Shown: positions 8,280 through 17,078 of the stretch, in pieces | How the letters are laid out: every line of letters begins with the position of its first letter | Numbering within the stretch: position 1 is the first letter of the stretch | NCBI RefSeq assembly: GCF_004006665.1 | Contig: NZ_QOCL01000012.1 | Span: 1 to 64,000, forward strand | Source of the DNA: Halobacteriovorax sp. HLS | Lineage (GTDB): Bacteria > Bdellovibrionota > Bacteriovoracia > Bacteriovoracales > Bacteriovoracaceae | Direction: 5' to 3' | Length of the DNA: 64,000 nt | Translations under genes and position numbers: made by a program | The notes under the pieces: model-generated | Told to the model about the DNA's origin: nothing | The model's input: only the letters and a program-made list of their open reading frames with translations | Database searches by the model: none

Positions 8280-9945
8280 AAATCTTAGCTCTAAGTGTAG
8301 TAGGGCCTTGATAAACTCTTTGCTCAAATTTATCTCTACAAACCCTAATCTCTAATCTTCTGCTTCTTCGGCTTCCGACTCGAATATTATTCTTTACTAC
8401 AGTCTTACATACAACGGACTTCTTGTCATATGAAGTTAGCTGCTTAGTGCTTCTTTGTTTATTTACTGTATAACCTAGTTTAAGGGCCAATTGCTCCTTG
8501 CTGACGTATGTAATGGTACCTCTTTTTTTAGACCAAAGGTTTAGTGTAAAACTCACAGGTGTATTCTTAAAATAAATAAGCTCTGCGACATTGTCTGGTG
8601 ATATAGTAGGGCGTCCTAATATATATTCTGTTGGCCAATTAATTTTTCCAAAAGCAAAGAAGATAAGTTCAGAACATACAATTTTATCTGTTGTTTCTAC
8701 GTCAAAATTGAAGTCATAATCTTTTCCTAACTGATCGAAGGCCCGCTTATAGACTTCTAGTGACTGGGGTTTATCACTTACTTCTATATCTGAACGCATT
8801 ATGAGAATGTCGTCGATCTCCATAAAGTGATCAATAGTAGTAAGTCTTACTCCAGGTCTAACTGCCTCAATAATGACATAACCGTTTGAGATTTGCTCTT
8901 GGAATGGTTTAATAATTTCGCTATCCCAAAGACCACTTTCAACTAATTGTTGCTTCGTTCCTAAGTAAATTGCCGCATGACCGAAGTGTCCCGGAATAAA
9001 TGTGTCAGTAAGCGCAAAAGGAGTCTTTTCCAAAATAATGTCTAATGGTTTTAAGACTTGATTAATCTTTTTTATGGCAACAGGATCATTATATAGATTA
9101 CCATGCCTCCATCTGACTTTACCGATAAGGTTTCCAAAAATTCCGCTAATAGCATTCGTTACACTACCAAGTACTCGCACCATATTATCGACAAAGACAT
9201 AATTTTTTATATTTATTTTTTGAGAACTCTTAATAAATTCATAAGCAAATGAGGACTTAATCCAATTCGCAAAATGTACATTCATCCCATCTAAGTTCTC
9301 AATCTCCATACTCGTAAAACTATCGAAGTCCTTTAAGTAATCTCTAACACTTTCAAGATTAGACTTCTCAAAAGAGTGAGAGATCATAGAAATTAACTCA
9401 TGTGCATTTTCATTCTTGTCTTGAGCTGTCTTAAGAATATTTGTTAACATTCTTCTAACTTTTGTATTGTCGTAATAATATTTCTTATTCTTGTAATAAC
9501 TTTGAAATAGGGCCAAATAGCTTGTGGCCCATAGGAGATCTTTTGATAGTCTTTGAGAGTCATTAACTTTTAGATAATCATTGATTTGATTCGGTCTTGC
9601 ATAGGTATTTATCTCATTAATTTGGATTGAGATTTGATTATAGACAGTTGTAAGTCCTGAGATAATGTAGACTTCTTCACCTGTAAGAACCTTACTTTGC
9701 TGTATGTTCTCATTTATATTTATACCAAATTGAATGGAAAACTTATCAAGCTTTTCTAACTGCGAAATAAGAACGATAAGCTGTTCTCTTTTAATATCCA
9801 ACTCGCTAGATTTATCATCTTTAAAATATTTAGAATCATTTATAGCTTCAAAGACCTCATTGATGACATCACTATTAATTGCAGCACCATGAGCATTGGC
9901 CATAAATATGTAATTTAGAATTAGACTCAGAAGAAACTTCTTCAT
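8248..9945 (-). CDS. Exported YiiX/NlpC-P60-like cysteine hydrolase
   Basis: 565 residues. The N-terminus is a Sec signal peptide (MKKFLLSLILNYIFMANAHG). Residues 30-280 are helical and unassigned. Residues 315-450 carry the circularly permuted papain-like YiiX pattern: GHFGHAAIYLG with His323, VIIEAV with Glu360 and VCSELIFF with Cys424. Related enzymes cleave peptide, amide or ester bonds in the envelope. The C-terminal 70 residues are rich in Arg and Lys. It is the first gene of the minus-strand operon ending in aat; divergent from map, so a promoter should lie in 9946-10116. Confidence 0.8.
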   Translation of the reverse strand: MKKFLLSLILNYIFMANAHGAAINSDVINEVFEAINDSKYFKDDKSSELDIKREQLIVLISQLEKLDKFSIQFGININENIQQSKVLTGEEVYIISGLTTVYNQISIQINEINTYARPNQINDYLKVNDSQRLSKDLLWATSYLALFQSYYKNKKYYYDNTKVRRMLTNILKTAQDKNENAHELISMISHSFEKSNLESVRDYLKDFDSFTSMEIENLDGMNVHFANWIKSSFAYEFIKSSQKINIKNYVFVDNMVRVLGSVTNAISGIFGNLIGKVRWRHGNLYNDPVAIKKINQVLKPLDIILEKTPFALTDTFIPGHFGHAAIYLGTKQQLVESGLWDSEIIKPFQEQISNGYVIIEAVRPGVRLTTIDHFMEIDDILIMRSDIEVSDKPQSLEVYKRAFDQLGKDYDFNFDVETTDKIVCSELIFFAFGKINWPTEYILGRPTISPDNVAELIYFKNTPVSFTLNLWSKKRGTITYVSKEQLALKLGYTVNKQRSTKQLTSYDKKSVVCKTVVKNNIRVGSRRSRRLEIRVCRDKFEQRVYQGPTTLRAKIYGYRKKVSGN

Positions 9946-10046
9946 ACTCCACCCCTTGGATGGCCATTTTTCTCACTCGCGTCACGATGCGTCAACGTTC
10001 TCTGTAATCTTTACTTTAGCTAAGGGCTTGATTTTATGTTAATTTA

Positions 10047-10075
10047 TTGACTTGATTGTCTATTCAACCTAAAAA
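10047..10075 (+). promoter_or_regulatory. Candidate sigma-70 promoter for map
   Basis: TTGACT (10047-10052) and TAAAAA (10070-10075) are separated by 17 bases, 41 bases before the map ATG. The -10 overlaps a small inverted repeat AACCT-AAAA-AGGTT that could be an operator. The -35 is good and the -10 is weak. Confidence 0.3.
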
Positions 10076-10116
10076 GGTTAAATAGGTCCTATAAGAACGT
10101 AATTAAAGAGGCGAGA

Positions 10117-10893
10117 ATGATTTCGATTAAATCGAGTAGAGAAATAGAATTAATGAGAGCAACAAGTAAGTTGGCTTCCCAAACTTTAGAATATATCGAG
10201 CCCTTTGTTGTTCCAGGAGTTTCTACTGAAGAGCTAAACAAGCTTTGTCATGACTATATCATTGAAAATGGGGCCTACCCGTCGCCATTAAATTATCATG
10301 GATTCCCTAAGTCTATTTGTACTTCTAAAAATGAAGTCATCTGTCACGGTATTCCATCAAAAAGAGATGTATTAAAAGATGGTGATATTCTAAATATTGA
10401 TGTCACTACTTACTTAAATAAGTTTCACGGCGATACTAATAAGACATTTCTTGTAGGGAACGTTAGTCCTGAAGTTAAGAAACTCGTAGAAGTTACTTAT
10501 ATGTGTATGCGTGAAGGTATTAATCAAGTTCGTCCAGGTGCTCATATCGGTGATATTGGTGCAGTTATTCAGGAGCTAGCTCATGGATATGGTTACGGAG
10601 TAGTGGAAGAATATTGTGGACATGGAATTGGTAGAGAATTCCATGAAGAGCCTCAAGTTGTTCACGTTGGAAAAAAAGGAACTGGCGCGGAAATTAAGCC
10701 GGGTATGACTTTTACAATTGAGCCTATGATTAACTTGGGTGGAAGACACTGCAAAGTTTTAAAAGATAATTGGACTGTTATTACAAAAGATAGAAAGTGG
10801 TCAGCACAATTTGAACACACAATTTTAGTAACTGAACAAGGCCATGAAATTCTAACTCTACGTTCTGATGAAGAGAGTGTGTTTGAGCTTTAA
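10117..10893 (+). CDS. map: Methionine aminopeptidase, type I
   Basis: 258 residues, normal for type I. It removes the initiator Met from nascent proteins. All five metal ligands are visible: Asp95 (NIDVT), Asp106 (HGDTN), His169 (GHGIG), Glu202 (IEPM) and Glu233 (QFEHT). His77, in the CHGIP motif, is also kept. AAAGAGGCGAGA before the ATG gives a good ribosome site. The last 26 bases overlap the next gene. Confidence 0.97.
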   Translation: MISIKSSREIELMRATSKLASQTLEYIEPFVVPGVSTEELNKLCHDYIIENGAYPSPLNYHGFPKSICTSKNEVICHGIPSKRDVLKDGDILNIDVTTYLNKFHGDTNKTFLVGNVSPEVKKLVEVTYMCMREGINQVRPGAHIGDIGAVIQELAHGYGYGVVEEYCGHGIGREFHEEPQVVHVGKKGTGAEIKPGMTFTIEPMINLGGRHCKVLKDNWTVITKDRKWSAQFEHTILVTEQGHEILTLRSDEESVFEL

Positions 10894-11701
10894 TCAAAAA
10901 CCTTTTCTTATTTCAGCGCAGTCTAAGTTTCGCCTTGCTGGTGAAGACTACATTGTCTATCTTGATATTAATACGAGATCACGGCTTGAAGGGATGTACT
11001 TTGAGTGCCCCAGCGAAAGTGAATGGTTCGAATACTTTAACTCTCTCGCTCTAGAGTTAGAGAGAGTTTCTCTAAAAGATATTCCTAAAGTTGTCAGCTT
11101 TTGGAAGGCCACTACTTGTGGGCAACTTCATTCTAAATTATTTAATCTTCCTCTTTCACTACTTAACCAAGCACTTGATACCTACTATGGTAGGTCTTTA
11201 GGACATAGTGAAATAAGCTCTATGCCTTCTGAAGAGCTTCTTTGTCGCTGCTTTGGAGTTTATAAGCAACAAGTTGCAGACATTATAAAAGAAAAACCGA
11301 GTGCAAACTTAATTGATATATCAAATTCACTTAAAGCAAGTATTGGTTGTGGTAAATGCTCTGAGTCTGTTGTGAAATTTATAGACTCTTGTTGTGCAAA
11401 GTTAACTTTAGAAAAGAGTGGGGTCGCTGACTTAAGTGCTGAGTTTGATGAGTTCTCTCAGCGAATAAGACCCTTAGGTATGGCCCCTAGTGAATTTGTT
11501 TTAAAAATTGATTCTCTAATGAAGAAGTGGATTAAAGAACAAGAGCTCTCTAGAATTCACATGGAAATTGTTTCAATAAAAGGTCACTGTCTTGATTTTG
11601 AAATTCGTGGAACAGATTCTGGTAAGTATATTCTCGAAACTTTCTGTGAATATATTCAAGACAAGTTAGGCTTATCAGTTCGTTTTAATCTTCTTTTGTA
11701 A
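10868..11701 (+). CDS. BFD-type (2Fe-2S)-binding protein
   Basis: 277 residues. Residues 123-175 match the bacterioferritin-associated ferredoxin (BFD) fold seen also in NifU and nitrite reductase: LLCRCFGV with Cys126 and Cys128, then SIGCGKCSE with Cys161 and Cys164. Residues 1-110 and 185-277 match nothing I know. The C-terminal part is compact and could be a NifU-like or small-molecule domain. The ATG lies inside the end of map (26-base overlap); a downstream GTG or TTG is possible. A role in iron-sulfur storage or assembly is a reasonable guess only. It converges with the next gene, overlapping it by 27 bases. Confidence 0.7.
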   Translation: MKRVCLSFNQKPFLISAQSKFRLAGEDYIVYLDINTRSRLEGMYFECPSESEWFEYFNSLALELERVSLKDIPKVVSFWKATTCGQLHSKLFNLPLSLLNQALDTYYGRSLGHSEISSMPSEELLCRCFGVYKQQVADIIKEKPSANLIDISNSLKASIGCGKCSESVVKFIDSCCAKLTLEKSGVADLSAEFDEFSQRIRPLGMAPSEFVLKIDSLMKKWIKEQELSRIHMEIVSIKGHCLDFEIRGTDSGKYILETFCEYIQDKLGLSVRFNLLL

Positions 11702-12295
11702 TTCTTTAAACTTCGTCTCGCATCTTTCGTAGATAGCATCAAGATGTTTTAGTTTGTCGAAAATAATTCGTATTGATTTTTTGTTTTGAATTAATTGACC
11801 AGGTTCTGTGTCTTCTTCTAGATATTGATAGCTATTCATAAGCGAGTGCAACTCAGGAATATTTTCTTTAAAACAGTGAGCATATCTTGTATGAGATTGA
11901 ACGATTGAGAGAAATTGGAAGAAAATATGTGGAGCATTCTCTACTAGGGTATCGAGGCCAGAGTCGTATAGGGCCTCTAAGTGAGCGGAGCCCATCTTCA
12001 CTTTTTCAAAGATTTTCTTTTCATTAATTAGAATATTTTTCATCAGGCCAACAGAAGGTGGGAACTCTCGACGTTCACAAATTTCTTCGTAATAAGAGTT
12101 TTTAAGTTTAAAAATCCCTGTTGAAGCGGCCTCATTGATAAAGTATTGATTTAGAAAGTACTGTGGTCCTGTTCTTTTATTAACGTGTAGCTTTTGCTCT
12201 TCTTGGCCAAGACAAAATAGAAGATCTCTTCTTGGAGAATTTGCCAATGTGCTTACGCAATGTAGAGTTAATATGAACAAGAGTATTGCTTTCAA
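11675..12295 (-). CDS. Exported protein of unknown function
   Basis: 206 residues. The start MKAILLFILTLHCVSTLANS is a Sec signal peptide with a likely cut near residue 19. The mature part is helical and charged, with Cys28, Cys52 and two Cys near the C-terminus. No domain is recognised. It is transcribed divergently from tatC and converges on the BFD-type gene. Confidence 0.65.
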   Translation of the reverse strand: MKAILLFILTLHCVSTLANSPRRDLLFCLGQEEQKLHVNKRTGPQYFLNQYFINEAASTGIFKLKNSYYEEICERREFPPSVGLMKNILINEKKIFEKVKMGSAHLEALYDSGLDTLVENAPHIFFQFLSIVQSHTRYAHCFKENIPELHSLMNSYQYLEEDTEPGQLIQNKKSIRIIFDKLKHLDAIYERCETKFKELQKKIKTN

Positions 12296-12426
12296 ACGGT
12301 CTCACTTTGCCAAAAACATGTTTGTCGGTTATAAGTAAATATCGGTATTTAGCGATTTTCCTTAAGTAATTTTGGCGACTTAAGTGTAAAATATCAAGAA
12401 AATATGTACAACTATTGGAGATTACA

Positions 12427-13170
12427 TTGAAAGAGATGTCCCTAATTGAACATTTAGAAGAGCTGCGAACAGTTACAATAAGAATTGTGATAATTTTGGC
12501 CGTAAGCTTTATGGTCTGTTATTCATTTGGTGATACTATCTCAGAGCTTCTTTTAACTCCTCTGCGTAATGCCTTAAAAGGACCTAACTCTACTGGCTCG
12601 ATTGTTTATTTAGGACTACTGGATAAGGTTCTTAGTCAGTTTCAAGTCGCTTTTTGGTCGAGTTTAATCGTTTCTTCTCCTCTTTGGTTCTACCAACTTT
12701 GGAAATTTATTAAGCCTGGACTTTATGAACATGAGATTAAAGGAGTTCGCCCTTTTCTGATAGTAGGCTTCTTCCTCTTTTGGCTCGGGATTAGTTTTGG
12801 ATACTTTCTCGTTTTTCCTCTTACTTTTGAAACTTTAATGGGCTTTGGTGTAGGAGATGTAACGGCAACGATCTCCCTAAAAGAGTACTTAGTTCTGGCC
12901 TCTAAAGTCCTCGTTTTCTTAGGAATTATTTTTCAGCTACCAAATGTTTTGCTTATACTCGGTTTTATGGGAGTAGTAACAAAGTACTCTCTTAGAAATA
13001 TGAGGCGATATGTTTATGTTGGGTTTGCGGCCTTAAGTGCGATAATGACTCCTCCCGATATCATTACTATGATGGGCCTATGGGTGCCCTTAGTACTTCT
13101 GTTCGAGTTAGGGATTTTGGCCGTTGCCATGATTGTTCATCCTTACTTGGCCAAGCACCATAGTGAATAG
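12427..13170 (+). CDS. tatC: Sec-independent (Tat) translocase subunit TatC
   Basis: 247 residues, six hydrophobic segments. TatC is the receptor for twin-arginine signal peptides in the inner membrane. The N-terminal LIEHLEELR motif and the periplasmic/TM blocks LWFYQLWKFIKPGLYEHE and MTPPDIITMMGLWVPLVLLFE are diagnostic. I chose TTG 12427, which has GGAG six bases upstream; a TTG at 12415 would place that site inside the gene. No tatA or tatB is adjacent, so these must lie elsewhere. Confidence 0.95.
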   Translation: MKEMSLIEHLEELRTVTIRIVIILAVSFMVCYSFGDTISELLLTPLRNALKGPNSTGSIVYLGLLDKVLSQFQVAFWSSLIVSSPLWFYQLWKFIKPGLYEHEIKGVRPFLIVGFFLFWLGISFGYFLVFPLTFETLMGFGVGDVTATISLKEYLVLASKVLVFLGIIFQLPNVLLILGFMGVVTKYSLRNMRRYVYVGFAALSAIMTPPDIITMMGLWVPLVLLFELGILAVAMIVHPYLAKHHSE

Positions 13171-13182
13171 TAACTAAACTTT

Positions 13183-13341
13183 CTACGAAACCTTTGGTCG
13201 TGTAATACAAAGAGGTGATGAGTTAGGTGGACAGCTCAGAACATTGACCAGTGGCTTTTTCTTCGTTGTTTTGTTTAATGGTACATGCTTAGTCATCAGT
13301 ACTGATGAGCAAAGCATGGCAAGTGCTAGTAGTGACTTCAT
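13183..13341 (-). CDS. Small exported peptide, 52 residues
   Basis: An ATG at 13341-13339 preceded by GGAG (spacing about 6) opens a frame of 52 codons ending at TAG 13183. The first 16 residues, MKSLLALAMLCSSVLM, look like a signal peptide. The rest is short, basic and Pro/Cys containing (NKTTKKKP, CPPN). It fills the otherwise empty gap between tatC and the histidine kinase. The signal peptide and ribosome site are the only support; no homology is recognised. Confidence 0.5.
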   Translation of the reverse strand: MKSLLALAMLCSSVLMTKHVPLNKTTKKKPLVNVLSCPPNSSPLCITRPKVS

Positions 13342-13490
13342 ATAATTCTCCATACGTTCCGCTTAAGTCATTCTAAAGCTTATTTAATTTTAGATAAACT
13401 TTCTCATAAAAACAGTACCTTAGGATCTTAAGATTTGATCTCTTTGACAATTGTTCATGGCAGAGAACCTATTTATTGATACTTCTGTGG

Positions 13491-14843
13491 CTAGGTCGCT
13501 AGAGGTATTCTGATAATGAATTGAGTATTCTTGCAAGAGGCATTATAGGTGAGGCTACCTTTGTGATTCTTGATAATTTGAGATGCTAGAGCTAGACCGA
13601 TTCCGGTTCCTTTATTTTCCTTAGATTTCGTGGTGAAGAAGAGATCAAAGAGCTGATTTCTATTTTCTTTTGGTATTCCGTCTCCAGAGTCTGTAATTGT
13701 GAACACGACATTTTGATTTTCTGTGTATGAATTAATATTTACCCACTTTTGCGGTAATGAACTTATTGCATCAACACTATTATTTATAAGATTAACTAAG
13801 ACTTGAATAATTTGAACTTCCCTGGCCAGTATTGTTCTTTCAAAGCAGGTAGAAGTGAATTGATAATTCATCTCTAGAAGTTCTAATTTAGGTGTAAGAA
13901 TATCTTCAAGCTGAGTTTTAATATCTTGGATACTAATCTTTGAGAATTTATCTGAATCAGCATTGTAGCTAAGAGTTTTGATACCCTTGATAATATTATC
14001 AATGCGATTAGAGTTATCCTCAATGCTTTGGAGCTCTTTCAATGAGCGTTGATCTAATCCTCTCTCTTGGGCCTTGCCCCTTAATGACTTTAATCTCCAG
14101 AGGATGACTGTAAGAGGATTGTTGATTTCATGGGCAACACTTGCAGAGAATTGTCCTAGAGCAGCTAGACGGGAGTTAGAAACCATTTGAATTTTTTGAT
14201 TTTCTAATTCATTTTCTAACTTCGCTCTCTCCTGAGTTAAGTAAACGAGAATTACAACCCCTAGGGTAAAAGAACCGACCAGTATCCAGTAAATTCTTTC
14301 AAATAAGACATTTCTCCTTCTTATATTTTCAAACTCTTTGGCCCTCTTTATCCAGAAGTTTGATTCAGCATGGCCAAATATCTTATTCAATTCAGTAAGC
14401 TCGACGTTAATTTCTTCTCTGATAGCATTATCTGATGAGTTTAATTTCCTATCTAGCAATGTCTCGTACAACTCAATGAGAGCTTCAAACCTTGGTATTA
14501 ATTTATCAAGATCTGAGTTCACATTATCCATGTCTAATTCAGACTGTAGAGAATAGATAAAACCTAGAGATGTTTCTAGATGGGTGATTCCTTCGACCAG
14601 TTGTTCTTGATTTGAGTTTTTAAAACCTAGGTTTAAAAAATTCATGGCCTTGGTATTGGCCGTGATTACTTGAAAGTGTCCTCTGGAAAAGAGTCTAAAT
14701 GAGTAAACTCTTTGTAGAGATTCTTTATTGGTATTAATAGACCAATTGCCGCCAATAAAAATAAATAAAGCTGATAAGATAAAAGCAATATTTAGAAAGA
14801 AGTAATTCTTTTTTAAATGGTTTGAAGAAGACAGAGATTTCAC
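13491..14843 (-). CDS. Membrane sensor histidine kinase
   Basis: 450 residues. Hydrophobic segments at about 14-31 and 184-202 enclose a periplasmic helical sensor of about 150 residues that resembles four-helix-bundle input domains. A coiled coil leads to the HisKA domain with His238 in SASVAHEINNP. The ATPase domain has NLINNSVDA (N box), DSGDGIP (G1) and GTGIGLALA (G2). It should autophosphorylate on His238 and pass phosphate to an unlinked response regulator, since none is next to it. It overlaps by one base the end of the upstream periplasmic molybdopterin-fold gene, implying a joint sensory unit. Confidence 0.9.
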   Translation of the reverse strand: MKSLSSSNHLKKNYFFLNIAFILSALFIFIGGNWSINTNKESLQRVYSFRLFSRGHFQVITANTKAMNFLNLGFKNSNQEQLVEGITHLETSLGFIYSLQSELDMDNVNSDLDKLIPRFEALIELYETLLDRKLNSSDNAIREEINVELTELNKIFGHAESNFWIKRAKEFENIRRRNVLFERIYWILVGSFTLGVVILVYLTQERAKLENELENQKIQMVSNSRLAALGQFSASVAHEINNPLTVILWRLKSLRGKAQERGLDQRSLKELQSIEDNSNRIDNIIKGIKTLSYNADSDKFSKISIQDIKTQLEDILTPKLELLEMNYQFTSTCFERTILAREVQIIQVLVNLINNSVDAISSLPQKWVNINSYTENQNVVFTITDSGDGIPKENRNQLFDLFFTTKSKENKGTGIGLALASQIIKNHKGSLTYNASCKNTQFIIRIPLAT

Positions 14844-15337
14844 TACTTAATTATGATCCTCTTTACAAACCAAACCCAGTTGATTCCCTCTTTAGCGAGC
14901 TCTCCTTCACTTAGAAGACCCTTTCCTGGAATAACTATTCTTGCAGGCCCTCTTTGAGAAACAGTTAAGTACTGGCCATCTCCTTTGAATGCTAGAATCA
15001 TTTTCTCACTGGCCGCGAGGGACTTTGAGATCGTCACTTTATAATCATTGATAGCGATGACTTCCATACTTGTTGCGTTACTGTTTCCATGGATTTTAAA
15101 AATCTCTGATAGATAGATTCCAGTAAACTTAATTTTCTTATTACTTGTGTATGGGTCGATGATCTCTTGGTCAACAGTTGGAAGGTCTGAGAGTTCATCC
15201 ATTTTATAGACTTTCTTCTCTTTAACATTTCCTTCGATGTAGACTTTCTGTCTAGGAACTTTTCCTGTCGTGGCCATAGCACTTAAAGTCATCATAGTGA
15301 GTGTGAGTGTGAGTGTGAGTGTTAGTATTTTAAACAT
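14843..15337 (-). CDS. Exported molybdopterin-binding-fold (sulfite-oxidase-like) protein
   Basis: 164 residues. A signal peptide with a run of Leu-Thr pairs (residues 6-13) precedes a domain with VYIEGNV, KFTGIYLSEIF, INDYKVTIS, MILAFKGDGQYL and RGPARIVIPG. This pattern matches short periplasmic proteins of the oxidoreductase molybdopterin-binding family (PF00174-like). The conserved Cys that ligates molybdenum in real sulfite oxidases is absent from the mature sequence, so it probably binds something else or serves as a sensor. Its stop overlaps the histidine kinase start by one base. Confidence 0.72.
   Translation of the reverse strand: MFKILTLTLTLTLTMMTLSAMATTGKVPRQKVYIEGNVKEKKVYKMDELSDLPTVDQEIIDPYTSNKKIKFTGIYLSEIFKIHGNSNATSMEVIAINDYKVTISKSLAASEKMILAFKGDGQYLTVSQRGPARIVIPGKGLLSEGELAKEGINWVWFVKRIIIK
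15296..15323. repeat. Hexanucleotide microsatellite (GTGTGA-type, about 4.5 units)
   Basis: Tandem GTGTGA units encode alternating Leu-Thr in the signal peptide of the 164-residue protein on the minus strand. Because the unit is six bases, gain or loss of copies would change the length of the hydrophobic core without shifting the frame. Confidence 0.8.
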
Positions 15338-15480
15338 TGAAATCCTTAATATTTATTTAATTGAATGGGTATTTTTAGCAAGAATAGAGAGGGTTGTTAA
15401 GATAATTTTAGAATTGAAACATACTGCGTCACCACTATATAGGCCTTCAATTTTTAACAAATCATTTGTTGTTTAACTTT

Positions 15481-15508
15481 TTGAAGCTCTAGGTGTAAAC
15501 TGTATATA
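15481..15508 (+). promoter_or_regulatory. Candidate sigma-70 promoter for hldD
   Basis: TTGAAG (15481-15486), 16-base spacer, then TATATA (15503-15508) preceded by TG. It lies 25 bases before the hldD ATG. The match is reasonable but AT-rich background makes it uncertain. Confidence 0.4.
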
Positions 15509-15533
15509 AATATCAATTACTTAAGGAATTTCT

Positions 15534-16508
15534 ATGATTTTAGTTACTGGTGCTGCCGGATTTATTGGAAGTGTATTAGTTAAAGAGCTTAACCTGCTTG
15601 GAAGAGAAGATATTATCATCGTAGATCGACTTAGGGATACAACTAAGTGGAAGAACCTAGCAGGGCTTAAATACGCTGAGTATGTTCATGCGGATGAGTT
15701 ACTTTCTCTTATTGATGGATTTGAAGAAGAAATTAGTTTTATTTTTCACATAGGTGCTTGTTCTTCTACGACTCAGATGGATATGGACTACCTCATGAGA
15801 AATAATGTTGAGTATTCAAGATTTCTCTTTGAAGTGGCAGCAACTAATAATATCCCATTTGTATATGCCTCATCGGCAGCGACATATGGAGATGGAGAGT
15901 TAGGCTATAGTGACGATCACCAAAAAATTAAAGACTATAGACCTCTGAATCCATACGGCTACTCAAAGCAGTTATTCGATGAATGGGTTCTAAAGCAAAC
16001 ACAATTTCCTTCACACTGGTTTGGACTTAAGTACTTTAATGTTTATGGACCGAATGAGTATCACAAAGAAGATATGCGTTCTCTCGTACATAAGGCCCAT
16101 GGTCAAATTAAAGAAACTGGGAAAGTAAAATTATTCAAGTCGCATAAAGAAGGCTACGAGGATGGTAAACAACTGAGAGACTTTATTTACGTTAAAGATA
16201 TCGCTAGAGCAATGCTGGAGATGATGAATCCAAGCTCTGCTAATTTCTCAGGAATTTATAATCTAGGAACAGGTAAGGCCAGAAGCTTTCTAGACTTTAT
16301 GAAAGCAACTTTTAAAGCAATGGATAAACCTGAGAATATTGAATTCATCGATATGCCTCTTAGTATTAGAGACCAGTATCAGTATTACACTCAAGCAGAT
16401 ATGACTAAGTTTAAAGAATTTCTTCCTAACTTTAAGTTTACGACTTTAGAAGATGGCGTCGAAGACTATGTGAAGAACTATCTTGATGCGCAAAATAGTT
16501 ACTACTAA
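15534..16508 (+). CDS. hldD: ADP-L-glycero-D-manno-heptose 6-epimerase
   Basis: 324 residues. It converts ADP-D-glycero- to ADP-L-glycero-manno-heptose for the LPS inner core. TGAAGFIGS at residues 5-13 is the extended-SDR nucleotide turn. Catalytic Tyr141 and Lys145 lie in NPYGYSK, and YFNVYGPNEYHKEDMRS and QLRDFIYVKD follow as in the family. AAGGAATT precedes the ATG. The FliG-like gene starts 13 bases after the stop and is probably co-transcribed. Confidence 0.94.
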   Translation: MILVTGAAGFIGSVLVKELNLLGREDIIIVDRLRDTTKWKNLAGLKYAEYVHADELLSLIDGFEEEISFIFHIGACSSTTQMDMDYLMRNNVEYSRFLFEVAATNNIPFVYASSAATYGDGELGYSDDHQKIKDYRPLNPYGYSKQLFDEWVLKQTQFPSHWFGLKYFNVYGPNEYHKEDMRSLVHKAHGQIKETGKVKLFKSHKEGYEDGKQLRDFIYVKDIARAMLEMMNPSSANFSGIYNLGTGKARSFLDFMKATFKAMDKPENIEFIDMPLSIRDQYQYYTQADMTKFKEFLPNFKFTTLEDGVEDYVKNYLDAQNSYY

Positions 16509-16521
16509 ATAGGAGAGTTAT

Positions 16522-16947
16522 ATGCCTTTTAAAGGTGGTATTAAAGAGGCCGCAAAAATGCTTGCTTCCCTTAGCACTCAAGAGAGAACTAGAATCTTGG
16601 CAGATATTGCTAAGCGTGATCCACAAAGGGCAGAAGTCTTAAAAAAAGAAATGGTTACCCTTGAAGATCTTAAGTATATAACCGTAAAAATGTTGGTAGA
16701 GCTGTTGCGTGAAGTTAAAATTGAAGACCTTGCCCTAGCTCTAAGACTGGGTTCAGAAGATTTAAAAACTCATATTACTTCAAATGTTTCTAGCTCCATG
16801 AAAGAAGAGATTAATTCAATCCTAAACACAGGTCCTAGACCCGTGAGTGAAGTTGAAGAGAGTATCGAAAAGGTAATGCAGGTGGTAAGAAAGAAGCTTG
16901 ATAAAGGTGAGCTTATCTTGTCGCAGGACGGCGAAGAACTGGTATAA
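16522..16947 (+). CDS. FliG C-terminal domain-only protein
   Basis: 141 residues. From about residue 30 onward it aligns by eye with the C-terminal torque-generating domain of FliG: RDPQRAEVLKKEMVTLEDLKY, LLREVKIEDLALALRLGSEDLK, NVSSSMKEEI, GPRPVSEVEE and a terminal VVRKKLDKGELIL-EELV. The FliG N-terminal and middle domains (with EHPQR) are missing, so it cannot join the rotor in the normal way. GGAGAG precedes the ATG. It follows hldD by 13 bases. It may be a motor accessory or a repurposed rotor domain; no other flagellar gene is nearby. Confidence 0.75.
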   Translation: MPFKGGIKEAAKMLASLSTQERTRILADIAKRDPQRAEVLKKEMVTLEDLKYITVKMLVELLREVKIEDLALALRLGSEDLKTHITSNVSSSMKEEINSILNTGPRPVSEVEESIEKVMQVVRKKLDKGELILSQDGEELV

Positions 16948-17078
16948 TTTCTCTAGTCTATCTAATAATTAGATAGGCGGTATCCGACTAATATTGTTTA
17001 TTTCCCACACCTCTAGGACTATATTGCACTTGTAAAGAAAAGTTGGTCCAAATACAGTTCTAAAAAGTGAGGTGACCT

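Noticed and set aside
13240-13345. Antisense small RNA in the tatC-kinase gap
   Set aside because: No promoter or terminator seen; the small ORF explains the conserved-looking ribosome site better.
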